Below, piece after piece: positions 7,655 to 16,122 of a DNA stretch of 64,000 nt; position 1 is the stretch's first letter, and each line of letters starts with the position of its first letter. A program made the position numbers and the translations under genes. The stretch covers positions 558,001 through 622,000 of the forward strand of contig JBBODD010000001.1 of the NCBI GenBank assembly GCA_038002745.1. Reading direction: 5' to 3'. This stretch comes from Bacillus sp. FSL H8-0547 (GTDB lineage Bacteria; Bacillota; Bacilli; Bacillales; Bacillaceae). The notes under the pieces were generated by a model. The model was not told where the DNA came from, made no database searches, and saw only the letters and a program-made list of their open reading frames with translations.

Positions 7655-10600
7655 CTATTCGTTCGATACTCTCTTAAACGGCCACCAGTTTGCTGACCCG
7701 AATGTTTTTACCATAACCGGTATAAACAGCGGCAGGATCACAAGTGCGTATAAGAACAATCCGATTAAAATGATGGAGGCAATCTGCAGCAGAGAAAGCA
7801 TTCCGGAAGGCATCATTGCAGCGAACGTGCCTCCGAGTATAACGGCTGCTGAAATAATAACTGTCCCCATCTTTTTCATAGACATCAGCATTGCTTCGCC
7901 TACTGACAGATCACGGTATTCATTGAAGCGGTCCATCAGGAAAATACTGTAGTCGACGCCAAGCGCAACAAGAATGACAAATCCAAAAAACGGTACGGCC
8001 CAGCTTATGCCTGTGTACTGAAGAATGTCTACAAAAATCACTTCATTGATCGCCATGGATGTAAAGTAGGCCAACACGAGTGAACCAATAATGTAGATTG
8101 GCATAATCAGAGAGCGGAACATAAAGATGAGAATAATAGAGATTCCCACAAGCATTAAAATAACTGTACGCGAGTAATCCTGTGCAGAAACAGTACTCAA
8201 ATCTGCGTTTGTGCTTGTAATGCCGCCTACGGCCACATCTGCATTTTCAAGCTTTGTATCCTTTACAGCACGGTTTACAGCTTCTTTAATTTCCGGCACT
8301 TGTTCAATCGCTTCATTGGAATACGGACTTGCTTCAAACACAACATCAAGCGTCATCGTTTTCCGGTCTTCAGACATGTAGGCATCAAGCGCCTGCGCAA
8401 ATTCCTTGCTGTCAAGAACTTCCTCAGGCAGGTAGAATCCATTTTGATCCGAGGACTTGGAAAGACCGGTCAAGTAATCCTGAGCAGAGCCGATCCCGTC
8501 TGATACTTGGTTAAGCCCGTCAGCACTCTGATTTAAGCCGTCCGTCAGCTGACCAAGCTGGCCGCCAAGATCTCCAAACCCGTCAAGCAGCTGCTTTTGG
8601 CCGGAATTGACTTCTCCAAGCCCGTTTGAAAATTTCGGCATGTTTCCGACAATCTGCCCTTGGCCGTCAGCGAGCTGATTAAGTCCCGCAAGCTGCTGAT
8701 CAATGCCTTTAATAAGAGCGTCGATGCCGCCAGGGAATTGTGCAAGACCGTTGTTTGCCTGGGTGAAGCCTGTGTTTGCCTGGGTCATGCCGGCTGAGAC
8801 CGCGGATAGCTTTCCGTTCAGCTCACTAAGACCGGGAGACAGTAAGTTGAGAGATTCTTTTGCTGTCGCAACTGTTCCTACAAGCGTTTGGTATCTAGTG
8901 TCGCTTTCTAAACTTTTATTGGAATTACCTTCTTGCTTTGTATACTCCTGACCCAATGCAGCAAAATCATTACTATTAAGCTTGTTGAATGCTTGATTCA
9001 ATGATGAAAGACCAGCTTCCAATTCTTTATAACCTGCAGTAAGTTCGCCGAGTCCAGTTCCTAATAACTTATAATTAGCCTCAAGCTCTTCATACCCGGC
9101 TGAAAGCTCCTCAAGCTTTGCCTTTGTATTCAAAAGCCCCTCTTTAATTTTCGCCGAGCCGGTGCTGCCCTGACGAATGCCGTCTTCAATCTTGACAAGA
9201 TTTGACTGAACCTCATTAATGCCTGACTGGAGTTCAGACGTTCCCGAGATCAGTCCGTTAATTCCTTCTGTTGCGTCATTCAGCTGGGGCTGTGATTTTG
9301 ACAGCTCGCTGCCGGCCTCGTTCAATCCTTTGCTGATTTCATCGATTCCTTCTTTGCCGTCGCCGAGTCCATCGCTCAGGTTTTCCGCCTGTTTGGCAAC
9401 GAAGAAGTCTTCAATTGGCTCTCCCGCCGGACGGGTAACGGACCGGACATTATCAACAAGGTCGACTTTTTCGACCTCCTGGCTGATTTTTTCGGCCAAT
9501 GCTGCATATTCTGCAGAGTCCATTTCTTCATCATTTTGCATTACAATCTGTGTGGGCATGGATTCACCCGGTCCAAAGCTGTCGGCAATGGCATTAAATG
9601 CCTTGATCGAGGAAACATCTCCGCTGATTTCTTCAAGAGAATCAAATGACAGTTCGCCGTCATAAACGGCCAGAAACGGCACGCAAATGGCTGCAACAAT
9701 CAGCAGGGAGAGCAGCGGGCGGGCAAGCGAGAATCTGCCGAGGATGCTCCAAAGTCGGCTTTCCCCGTGTTCTGCTTTGCTTTTGGACGGCCAGAAAATC
9801 TTCCCGCCGAGCACGGCCATGAAAAACGGCACAATCGTAAATAACGCGATAAGCAGCACAGCCACACCGACTGCAACCGCCGAAGCTGACTGGTAGAGTT
9901 TAAACTGTGAAAATCCGATGGCAGCAAAGCCGATCATGACGGCAACGCCGCTGAAAAAGACTGTCCGGCCCGCGTTTTTATACGTTGCCACGATGGCATC
10001 AGTCACTGTTTCACTTACGGCCAATTCTTCTTTAAATCTGCTCAGAATCAAAATACAGTAGTCGGTTCCAATTCCAAATAGAACGGCTACAAGGAAAATC
10101 TGAGTGTAGTTCGAGATAGGAAAATCCGATGAATCTACTAAAAACGAAACGATAGACTGTGAAGCAAGATACGTGAAGCCCACCGCAAGAAGCGGGATAA
10201 TAGGCGCCACGATGGATCTAAAGACAAGAAGTAGCACTGCGAGTATAAAAATAACCGTAATGCCCTCTGTCTTTTTCAATCCTTCTTCAGAGCTCTTTAT
10301 CAAGTCTTCATTGATCATCCAGTTGCCTGTATAGTCATATTCAACGTCCACATCGCTGATTGCTTCATAGAGAGCATCTCTCACTTCTTCCGGTTCGCGG
10401 TCGTTCCATGCGACATTGACAGATGCAAGAATCGCTTTGCCGTCTTTTGAGACAAGCTGTTCTTTGAGGCTTTTTTCGTTAAAATGGGTGAGAATTTCGG
10501 TTATACCGAGTTTATCTTCTTCTTTTTCAAGCGTGCGGATTGCCTTTTCCGCTTCGGAAATCTCTGATTTCGTCAGCTTTTTCTCGCTGTAAAAGACAAG

Positions 10601-10810
10601 TGCCACCGAACTTGAATCTTCCCCGCCTTCTTCTTTTTGCACCTCATCAAGAATTTCAGATGCGTAGGAAGAGGAATAGCCCTCAGGAACATCGATCTGC
10701 CCCTTCTCCCGGACCAGGTCCGCCATGTTCGGAGCTGTAAACAGCAGTCCGGCAATAACGGCAATCCAAAGAATCAGGACAAACCATTTTTGTTTAATTA
10801 TCGTATTCAC
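7655..10810 (-). CDS. MMPL/RND-type efflux transporter (YdgH-like)
   Basis: This 1051-aa membrane protein has the MMPL layout: one N-terminal helix, an extracellular domain, a block of five or six helices (about 180-375), a second extracellular region, and a matching C-terminal helix block (about 865-1035). The conserved transport segments GIGTDYCILILSRF and ALGVDYSIFLMDRF, whose Asp-Tyr pair marks the proton path, are both present. The second extracellular region is very long (about 460-800). It is built from degenerate heptad-like repeats (LSxGLxEL, LNQxxDGL) like those of YhgE/Pip proteins. The gene overlaps the upstream marR by 4 bp (ATGA), as in B. subtilis ydgG-ydgH. Substrates are probably hydrophobic drugs or lipids (inference). 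Confidence 0.9.
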   Translation of the reverse strand: MNTIIKQKWFVLILWIAVIAGLLFTAPNMADLVREKGQIDVPEGYSSSYASEILDEVQKEEGGEDSSSVALVFYSEKKLTKSEISEAEKAIRTLEKEEDKLGITEILTHFNEKSLKEQLVSKDGKAILASVNVAWNDREPEEVRDALYEAISDVDVEYDYTGNWMINEDLIKSSEEGLKKTEGITVIFILAVLLLVFRSIVAPIIPLLAVGFTYLASQSIVSFLVDSSDFPISNYTQIFLVAVLFGIGTDYCILILSRFKEELAVSETVTDAIVATYKNAGRTVFFSGVAVMIGFAAIGFSQFKLYQSASAVAVGVAVLLIALFTIVPFFMAVLGGKIFWPSKSKAEHGESRLWSILGRFSLARPLLSLLIVAAICVPFLAVYDGELSFDSLEEISGDVSSIKAFNAIADSFGPGESMPTQIVMQNDEEMDSAEYAALAEKISQEVEKVDLVDNVRSVTRPAGEPIEDFFVAKQAENLSDGLGDGKEGIDEISKGLNEAGSELSKSQPQLNDATEGINGLISGTSELQSGINEVQSNLVKIEDGIRQGSTGSAKIKEGLLNTKAKLEELSAGYEELEANYKLLGTGLGELTAGYKELEAGLSSLNQAFNKLNSNDFAALGQEYTKQEGNSNKSLESDTRYQTLVGTVATAKESLNLLSPGLSELNGKLSAVSAGMTQANTGFTQANNGLAQFPGGIDALIKGIDQQLAGLNQLADGQGQIVGNMPKFSNGLGEVNSGQKQLLDGFGDLGGQLGQLTDGLNQSADGLNQVSDGIGSAQDYLTGLSKSSDQNGFYLPEEVLDSKEFAQALDAYMSEDRKTMTLDVVFEASPYSNEAIEQVPEIKEAVNRAVKDTKLENADVAVGGITSTNADLSTVSAQDYSRTVILMLVGISIILIFMFRSLIMPIYIIGSLVLAYFTSMAINEVIFVDILQYTGISWAVPFFGFVILVALGVDYSIFLMDRFNEYRDLSVGEAMLMSMKKMGTVIISAAVILGGTFAAMMPSGMLSLLQIASIILIGLFLYALVILPLFIPVMVKTFGSANWWPFKRVSNE

Positions 10811-11274
10811 TCAGATTCCCCCGTATGCTTTTCTTTGTTTTCAAGCAGAAGTCTGTTCAGCTTTTCATAGGTTTCAATAAACTGCGTGATCTCTTCGGGA
10901 TCAAATTTATTGATAAATGATTCTACGAGCGTATGTATGCGGTTTTCCGCTTTTTCAAACAGTTCATGTCCCTTATCAGACAGCGTTAAGTAAACAACTC
11001 GGCGGTCATTTTCGTCGCGGTCGCGTTCAATCAGCCCCTTTTCATGAAGACGTGTAATGATGGCCGTAATGGCACTTTTTTTTACATTAAAAGCAGCTGC
11101 CAGTTCAGTCGATGTGCAGGTCTTTGCCCCGCTCATGTATCTCAGCATATAGTGCTGATCATTCGTCAGATCACTGCCGATCTGTTCTTTTACAAGCGTT
11201 TCCGCGATATTCGTCACAGAATAGGAAACCGCTATGTACCGGTCGACGAGCTCGGTAATTTTACTACATGACAT
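10807..11274 (-). CDS. MarR family regulator (YdgG-like)
   Basis: This 155-aa winged-helix repressor has the MarR fold: a recognition region (CTSTELAAAFNVKKSAITAIITRL) and the wing (RDENDRRVVYLTLSDKG). It is translationally coupled to the MMPL transporter gene and presumably represses it until a toxic ligand binds. ATG 11274 is chosen, preceded by AAAGGAGGG at seven bases; the longer frame to 11307 starts upstream of that site. The promoter at 11352-11380 has an AGTT..AACT palindrome just downstream of its -10, which suggests autorepression. Confidence 0.9.
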   Translation of the reverse strand: MSCSKITELVDRYIAVSYSVTNIAETLVKEQIGSDLTNDQHYMLRYMSGAKTCTSTELAAAFNVKKSAITAIITRLHEKGLIERDRDENDRRVVYLTLSDKGHELFEKAENRIHTLVESFINKFDPEEITQFIETYEKLNRLLLENKEKHTGESE

Positions 11275-11321
11275 GCCCAATCCCTCCTTTTGTGTCAAGT
11301 TCTGCATCTATCAAAATTATT

Positions 11322-11338
11322 AGTTCAACAATTTAACT
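11322..11338 (-). promoter_or_regulatory. Putative MarR operator
   Basis: AGTTCAACAATTTAACT is an imperfect palindrome (six of eight bases match between arms). It lies between the -10 (11352-11357) and the marR start. A further AGTTAAAT, read on the minus strand, lies next to it. The position suits a roadblock-type operator. Confidence 0.55.
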
Positions 11339-11351
11339 TTTAACGTATTTA

Positions 11352-11380
11352 ACTATATGACCCAGTGGTGAAAAAGTCAA
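11352..11380 (-). promoter_or_regulatory. Sigma-A promoter of marR-MMPL
   Basis: Minus strand TTGACT (11380-11375), 17-bp spacer, TATAGT (11357-11352): one mismatch per hexamer. Confidence 0.8.
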
Positions 11381-11410
11381 TGTAGATTCTGTTAAGAATG
11401 TAAACAAAAA

Positions 11411-11430
11411 AAAGATCCTTAAAAAGGATC
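11411..11430 (-). terminator. Terminator overlapping the GNAT stop codon
   Basis: GATCCTT and AAGGATC pair around a few A; eight T follow on the minus strand. The stem includes the stop codon of the GNAT gene (11419-11421). Confidence 0.75.
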
Positions 11431-11961
11431 AAGTGACACTTCAAGCTGAAGATCCAGCGGCTCGCGGCTGTATATCTCCCGATTAATTTCTCTAGCAGGC
11501 ACGCAGCCTGCTTTCCGGTAAAAATGCTGTGTTTCCACGGATGGATGTGCGCCAATGTACAGTTTTTCAGCACCCATTTGTTTGGCATATGTGCAGGCAA
11601 GTTTAAAAAGCTCAAGACCTGTCCCTCTGCCCCGCGTCTCTTTTGAGACATGAATATATGACAGTTCAAGATAGTGCAGGCTTCTCCCGAACTTCTTTCC
11701 TTCAACCGCGGCAAAACCTATCAGGTGCTCTCCCAGGAAGGCGCCAATGACAGTTCCTCCAGCCCGCATGCATTGCTTGAGGGATTGAATGACTTCATTC
11801 TTCTTTTCACGGTCCCAATCATCGGTAAAAGAATCTTCCTTTTCCCTGAACTGGCCATTTTCCGCATACCATACCCGATCAGTTTTCTGATACCTGACAA
11901 AATGGTCGAGCAGGCCCGGTTTTACATCTTCTGCAAGAAGTCTTCTGTATAGAATGAACAT
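11419..11961 (-). CDS. GNAT family N-acetyltransferase
   Basis: The 180-aa protein carries a GNAT domain with the acetyl-CoA loop KETRGRGTGLELF and the following IGAHPSVETQHFYRKAGC. It is predicted to acetylate a small amine or protein; the substrate is unknown. A longer reading frame runs back to 12126 but overlaps the thioesterase gene. ATG 11961 has GAGG eight bases upstream and starts only 10 bases after the thioesterase stop codon, so it is clearly the real start. It is the last gene of a probable VOC-thioesterase-GNAT operon. Confidence 0.85.
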   Translation of the reverse strand: MFILYRRLLAEDVKPGLLDHFVRYQKTDRVWYAENGQFREKEDSFTDDWDREKKNEVIQSLKQCMRAGGTVIGAFLGEHLIGFAAVEGKKFGRSLHYLELSYIHVSKETRGRGTGLELFKLACTYAKQMGAEKLYIGAHPSVETQHFYRKAGCVPAREINREIYSREPLDLQLEVSLDPF

Positions 11962-11971
11962 GAATGATTCC

Positions 11972-12481
11972 TCAATATTGTTTAATTTGTTCAGAGAAGG
12001 CAATGCTTGCTTTTCTTCTTGATTTTCTGATCTGCGAGCGCTCATCACCTGTTGCGAATAAGTATTTTTCCTCATCGGATTCCGGAAAGACAGCTGGAAC
12101 TTCTTTCGGCCGGCCATTTTCGTCAAGTGAGACGAACGTAATAAAGCTTGTTGCTGCGACCTTTGATTTCCCGCTTTTTAAATCCTCTGCTGTCACTTTT
12201 ACAAACACTTCCATCGACGACCTTCCAGTGAACGTCACAAATGATTCAAGATGCACCGCATCTGCCGGACGGATCGGGTGCAGGAAATCAACCGAATCCA
12301 TTGAGGCCGTGACGCATTCTGTTCTGCAGTGCTTGGATGCTGAAATGGATGCTACAACATCGATATAGGCCATCAGCTTTCCTCCAAACAGGGTCTGATG
12401 ATTGTTTGTATCCGGAGGCAGCACGCGGTTTGTCTGAAAAACCCGTGACTCTGAACATGGTTTTGGAGGCAGTTTAGCCAT
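11972..12481 (-). CDS. ykhA: Hotdog-fold acyl-CoA thioesterase YkhA
   Basis: The 169-aa protein is a YkhA/YciA-type acyl-CoA thioesterase. It opens with ESRVFQTNRVLPPDTNNHQTL, followed by the FGGKLMAYID helix that contains the active-site region, and the SVDFLHPIRPADAV strand. It hydrolyses acyl-CoA to free acid and CoA in the cytoplasm, and such enzymes act as hexamers. AAAGGAG precedes the ATG. It starts three bases after the upstream VOC gene ends and ends 10 bases before the GNAT gene. Confidence 0.9.
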   Translation of the reverse strand: MAKLPPKPCSESRVFQTNRVLPPDTNNHQTLFGGKLMAYIDVVASISASKHCRTECVTASMDSVDFLHPIRPADAVHLESFVTFTGRSSMEVFVKVTAEDLKSGKSKVAATSFITFVSLDENGRPKEVPAVFPESDEEKYLFATGDERSQIRKSRRKASIAFSEQIKQY

Positions 12482-12484
12482 TGA

Positions 12485-12853
12485 TTAATCTCCTTTATGT
12501 AAAGAATTCTTTCTTTCTACTAAACCGAACCCGATGCCTGCAGGGTCTGTTGCATACGCAAGATAAAAGTCATCAAATTCCATCTTTTCTCTGACGATTA
12601 CAGCTCCATTCCTTTTAGCAGCGGCAAGTGTCTGATCAATTGAATCTACTTCTATCTGAATTCTTGTTCCATGAGGAAAATCCTCCGGTCCTTTGCTGAT
12701 TCCGCCGTTTATTCCCGTTGCACCCTGTTCTGTCTTTACCTGTCTGTAATCCCAGACCGGCTCGCCAACATCCCATCCGAACACCGACTCGTAAAATGCT
12801 GCCGCTTTTTCCGGATGTTTGCTGCTTAATTCAAAACCGACCACTTTTCCCAT
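12485..12853 (-). CDS. VOC family (glyoxalase-like) protein
   Basis: This 122-aa single-domain VOC protein has the paired beta-alpha-beta-beta-beta modules of the glyoxalase/bleomycin-resistance fold (GFELSSKHPEKAAAFYESVFGW and YATDPAGIGFGLVE). Members bind a metal or a small ligand; the reaction cannot be told. ATG 12853 is preceded by AAGGGGG; the longer start at 12883 lies before that site and is rejected. It begins an operon with ykhA and a GNAT gene. Confidence 0.8.
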   Translation of the reverse strand: MGKVVGFELSSKHPEKAAAFYESVFGWDVGEPVWDYRQVKTEQGATGINGGISKGPEDFPHGTRIQIEVDSIDQTLAAAKRNGAVIVREKMEFDDFYLAYATDPAGIGFGLVERKNSLHKGD

Positions 12854-13054
12854 ATGATTGATTCCCCCTTTTCCAACACCCATATTCTAACATATCTTAA
12901 GACATTTTTTAGCTCGTAAAAAAGGTTTCAATCGTATTACATCTCGTTACAACTGCCCCATAAGGTTTCTTTTTCAATTCATTTCCTTTATAATGCGCAC
13001 TAGATGATTTTTTTTTAGAAAAAATTATACTTCTAGCTTAAAGGAAGGAGATCG

Positions 13055-13825
13055 ATGATGAAAAAAATAATGTTTTCACTCATAACAGGTCTGATGGCCG
13101 TTGTTTTAGCCGCATGCGGAGGCAACGAAGAAAGCAAAGAGGCTAAAACAGAAAATAAAGCAAAAACAGCCGAAACCGATCAGCAGAAGGAACAGCAAAA
13201 GCAAATGGAAGAAATGCAGAAAAAATTAGAAAAGCAGCAAGTGGATGAGAAGAAGACGGTCGCTCTCGTTAATGACGAAGAGATTCTTGGAAAAGACTAC
13301 AACAGCGTCCTTCAGGCAACACAGGGACAAATGCAGCAAATGGGACAGGATCCAACGTCCAAGGAAGCTGCCGAACAAGTAAAAAAGCAGACGCTTGACA
13401 GCTTAGTCGGACAAACCCTTCTTATGCAGGAAGCCGACAAAAAAGGCTACAAAGCATCTGATGAAGACGTAAAAAAACAGCTTGATGAAACGAAAAAACA
13501 ATTCAAAACAGAAAAAGAATTTGAAGCAGCACTCAAAAAATCAGGCATGGACATGAAAACTCTTGAGTCTCAGATTGCTGATGACATCAAATTCAGACAG
13601 TATATCGAAAAAGAAGTGCCTGCAGGCGAAATCTCTGATGAAGAGATTCAAAAAACGTATGACCAGTACGCAGAGCAAGGAAAAGCAGCTAAACAGGAAG
13701 TACCTAAGCTTGAAGAAGTAAAACCTCAAATCGAGCAATCTCTCAAACAGCAAAAACAACAGGAACTTCTGGCTCAAAAAGTAGAAGAACTGAAGAAAAA
13801 CGCAAAAATTGATCTTAAGATTTAA
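13055..13825 (+). CDS. PrsA/SurA-like foldase lipoprotein
   Basis: The 256-aa protein starts with a lipoprotein signal (lipobox LAAC, Cys21), then a Lys/Glu/Gln-rich linker (about 25-68) and a SurA N-terminal-like chaperone domain (about 70-190; VNDEEILGKDY, then DEDVKKQLDETKKQF). The tail is another charged helix. No parvulin isomerase core is present, so it resembles the chaperone half of PrsA/SurA and probably aids folding of exported proteins at the outer membrane surface (inference). AAGGAGG precedes two ATGs (13055, 13058); both are usable. It is a single gene with a GC-rich terminator. Confidence 0.85.
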   Translation: MMKKIMFSLITGLMAVVLAACGGNEESKEAKTENKAKTAETDQQKEQQKQMEEMQKKLEKQQVDEKKTVALVNDEEILGKDYNSVLQATQGQMQQMGQDPTSKEAAEQVKKQTLDSLVGQTLLMQEADKKGYKASDEDVKKQLDETKKQFKTEKEFEAALKKSGMDMKTLESQIADDIKFRQYIEKEVPAGEISDEEIQKTYDQYAEQGKAAKQEVPKLEEVKPQIEQSLKQQKQQELLAQKVEELKKNAKIDLKI

Positions 13826-13831
13826 TGAAGA

Positions 13832-13863
13832 GACCCCCGCTGATATGTCAGAGGGGGTTGTTT
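13832..13863 (+). terminator. Rho-independent terminator
   Basis: GACCCCC and GGGGGTT flank a loop containing TGATATGTCA and are followed by T-rich sequence, right after the lipoprotein gene. Confidence 0.8.
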
Positions 13864-13927
13864 TGTGGTTATACAGTCTGAGGACCAGTTAACCTGGTAC
13901 GATTTGATTGACGGAAACTTTAAAGAA

Positions 13928-14491
13928 CTATCCCAAGTGTTCAATGAAGGTATTCTTGAATAAATGGGAGGATTCAACAATCGCAACCCCTTTTGAATGC
14001 ATGTACTTTAAAGACTTCTCTTTTCTTGTATCACTCATGCTTGCTATTGCATCTTTTACAACTGTTGCAGTGAATTGCCTGCGGATGGAATCGAGTGCAG
14101 TTGCAGCTACACAGGCTTCTGCAAACAAACCAACAATAACTAAGTGTTTAATACTGTTAGCCGTTAAATATGAAACTAGCTCCGGATTGCTTAACGCACT
14201 TGATTTGCTTTTCGAAAAATAACGATCATTCACCCTCAGAAGCCTCTCATCCAGTTCAGCCCCCTCGCTTCCTTTTAATGCTGATTTCTTTGTTAAAAAA
14301 TTGGAAATGAATTGTTTTGGTTCATATTCATTGCCAATATACACAACGGGCAGTTTTGTATGATCAGCTTTCTTTACAATGTCATTTACATTTTTCAGCA
14401 TCGGTTCAATGTGATGTCCTGCTGCGGGCATTCGAGCTTTTTGGCCGATAAAGCCCTTTTGAATATCAAGTACAAGTATAGCTGTATCCAT
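13928..14491 (-). CDS. Isochorismatase-family cysteine hydrolase
   Basis: The 187-aa protein has the isochorismatase-like fold. Catalytic residues are visible: Asp9 in LVLDIQKGF, a lysine in the FSKSKSSAL stretch (Lys94 or 96), and Cys127 in FAEACVAAT. Family members hydrolyse amides or vinyl ethers (nicotinamide, isochorismate, carbamoyl compounds); the substrate here is not predictable. AGGGAG lies before the ATG. The gene starts immediately beside repeat array B, and its ribosome binding site falls in what looks like a decayed array unit, so any promoter must lie within or beyond the array. Confidence 0.85.
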   Translation of the reverse strand: MDTAILVLDIQKGFIGQKARMPAAGHHIEPMLKNVNDIVKKADHTKLPVVYIGNEYEPKQFISNFLTKKSALKGSEGAELDERLLRVNDRYFSKSKSSALSNPELVSYLTANSIKHLVIVGLFAEACVAATALDSIRRQFTATVVKDAIASMSDTRKEKSLKYMHSKGVAIVESSHLFKNTFIEHLG

Positions 14492-14509
14492 TTATTCGCT
14501 CTCCCTTGT

Positions 14510-15290
14510 TTGATTAGTGCCATTAGCTTTGAGATTTTTCTGCTTGAGGGTTCTTTTCTGCCGGATAAGTGCCATCAACTCTGGGATTGCTCTGCTTGAG
14601 GGTTCTGTTCTTCCGGATCAGTGCCATCAACTCTGGGATTGCTCCGCTTGAGGGTTCTGTTCTCCTGGATCAGTGCCATCAACTCTGGGATTGCTCTGCT
14701 TGAGGGTTCTGTTCTTCCGGATAAGTGCCATCAACTCTGGGATTGCTCTGCTTGAGGGTTCTATTCTCCCGGATAAGTGCCATCAACTCTGGGATTGCTC
14801 TGCTTGAGGGTTCTGTTCTTCTCGATAAGTGCCATCAACTCTGAGATTTCTCAGCTTGAGGGTTCTATTCTCTCGGATGAGTGCCATCAACTCTGAAATC
14901 TCTCCGCTTGATGGTTCTATTCTTCCCGATAAGTGCCATCAACCTATCGAATCTCTCCGCTTGATGGTTCTATTCTTCCCGATAAGTGCCATCAACTCTG
15001 AGATCTCTCCGCTTGAGGGTTCTGTTCTCCCGGATAAGTGCCATCAACTCTGAGATCTCTCCGCTTGAGTGTTCTGTTCTCCTGGATAAGTGCCATCAAC
15101 TCTGAGATCTCTCCGCTTGAGTATTCTGTTCTCCCTGATAAGTGCCATCAACTCTGAAATCTCTCCGCTTGAGGGTTCTATTCTCCATGATAAGTGCCAT
15201 CAAATCCAAGATTTCTCCAACTGAGGCATCCGTTCTCCCGGATAAGTGCCTTCAATTCCCCGATCCCTTCGCTTGATGGCACTATCCCAA
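14510..15290. repeat. Intergenic tandem array B, 52-bp period, 15 units
   Basis: The core AGTGCCATCAACTCTG recurs at 14517, 14569, 14621, 14673, 14725, 14777, 14829, 14881, 14933, 14986, 15038, 15090, 15142, 15194 and 15246 (coordinates of its GTGCC). The spacing is 52 bp, with one 53-bp interval. Other conserved parts of the unit are CGCTTGAGGGTTCT and CTCCCGGATA. Three units have TTGATGG, able to pair with CCATCAA, and the last has TTGATGGCACT (15273-15283), a perfect complement of the 11-base core. The array fills the whole gap between the ABC permease stop and the isochorismatase start. Reading frames across it are incidental. Confidence 0.95.
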
Positions 15291-15294
15291 AACT

Positions 15295-16122
15295 CTAATG
15301 AATCTGCTTTTCAAACAGCATATACCGGTCGCTGAACTTTGCCATTCTGCTTATCAGCAGCAAATTCACAAGGAGCAGGCCTAGCCCGATTAAAAACGTG
15401 ACTCCAGACCCTACTAAAAAGAGCCCGCTTGCCTGACCCGCCATCATGGCGACCACCGGCAGGACAATGACCCCTCCGATGTTCTGTGCTTCCTGATACG
15501 TCTTCACCCGTGAAGAGATCAGCACGTTCAGCAGGACTGTCAGCAGGGAAACCATCGGAGACAGCCAGAAAATAAGAACAAGCCAGTTAGCGGACGGGAA
15601 AATCATTTGTCCGTACATCTGATAGCCGAGACTGTTGATAATGATCCCGCTTAGAACAAAACTTGCAAACGATACAAGCAGCGAAGGCAAGAATGATCCA
15701 ATGATCTTGCTCACAAACAGCGTTTTGACAGACACTGGCGAAAACAGGAGACTTTCAAGTGTTCTTCGCTCTTTCTCTCCAACAAAACTGTTCGCTGCGA
15801 CTACGCTTGCTGTAATAATCGGCACGAGGAGAAAAAGAGACGGCAGCATGTAATTTAAAAATAAAAAGACAAATTGCTGTTCAACTGTTTCAAAAGCAAT
15901 GCTTTCCCGGTTCAGCTGGGTCATGAAGCTCGCGATCATCCTCTCCGCGTCACTGCCGGCAAGTTCCTCAAGATCTAAAAAGAGAGCGGCAGAGAGAATG
16001 GCTGCAGGGATGACGCTTGAAAAAAGAACAGGGATAATGATCAGTACGGCAAACAGGTTCTTGCTGCGGATAATGTCTCTAAGGTCTTTTTTAATGATGG
16101 CCTTCATGATTGTGCTGTTCAT
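15295..16122 (-). CDS. ABC-2 type exporter permease
   Basis: This 275-aa integral membrane protein has about six helices. Its large first extracellular loop (about 50-90) and the cytoplasmic segment FVGEKERRTLESLLFSPVS are typical of ABC-2/NatB-like permeases. With the adjacent ATPase it should form an exporter, of sodium, a peptide or a lipid (unknown). GGGAG precedes ATG 16122. Its start lies inside the end of the ATPase gene, with a 32-bp overlap, a sign of tight translational coupling. Its 3' end abuts repeat array B, with no ordinary terminator between. Confidence 0.85.
   Translation of the reverse strand: MNSTIMKAIIKKDLRDIIRSKNLFAVLIIIPVLFSSVIPAAILSAALFLDLEELAGSDAERMIASFMTQLNRESIAFETVEQQFVFLFLNYMLPSLFLLVPIITASVVAANSFVGEKERRTLESLLFSPVSVKTLFVSKIIGSFLPSLLVSFASFVLSGIIINSLGYQMYGQMIFPSANWLVLIFWLSPMVSLLTVLLNVLISSRVKTYQEAQNIGGVIVLPVVAMMAGQASGLFLVGSGVTFLIGLGLLLVNLLLISRMAKFSDRYMLFEKQIH

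Noticed and set aside
11962-12126. Longer N-terminus for the GNAT at 11419
   Set aside because: It would overlap the thioesterase gene, and the ATG at 11961 has its own ribosome binding site.
14829-15053. Open frame of 74 codons inside array B as a repeat protein
   Set aside because: The 52-bp period is not a multiple of three, so successive units fall in different frames; no ribosome binding site.
14510-15290. Array B as a CRISPR array
   Set aside because: Whole 52-bp units are repeated without unique spacers of constant length, and no cas gene is nearby.
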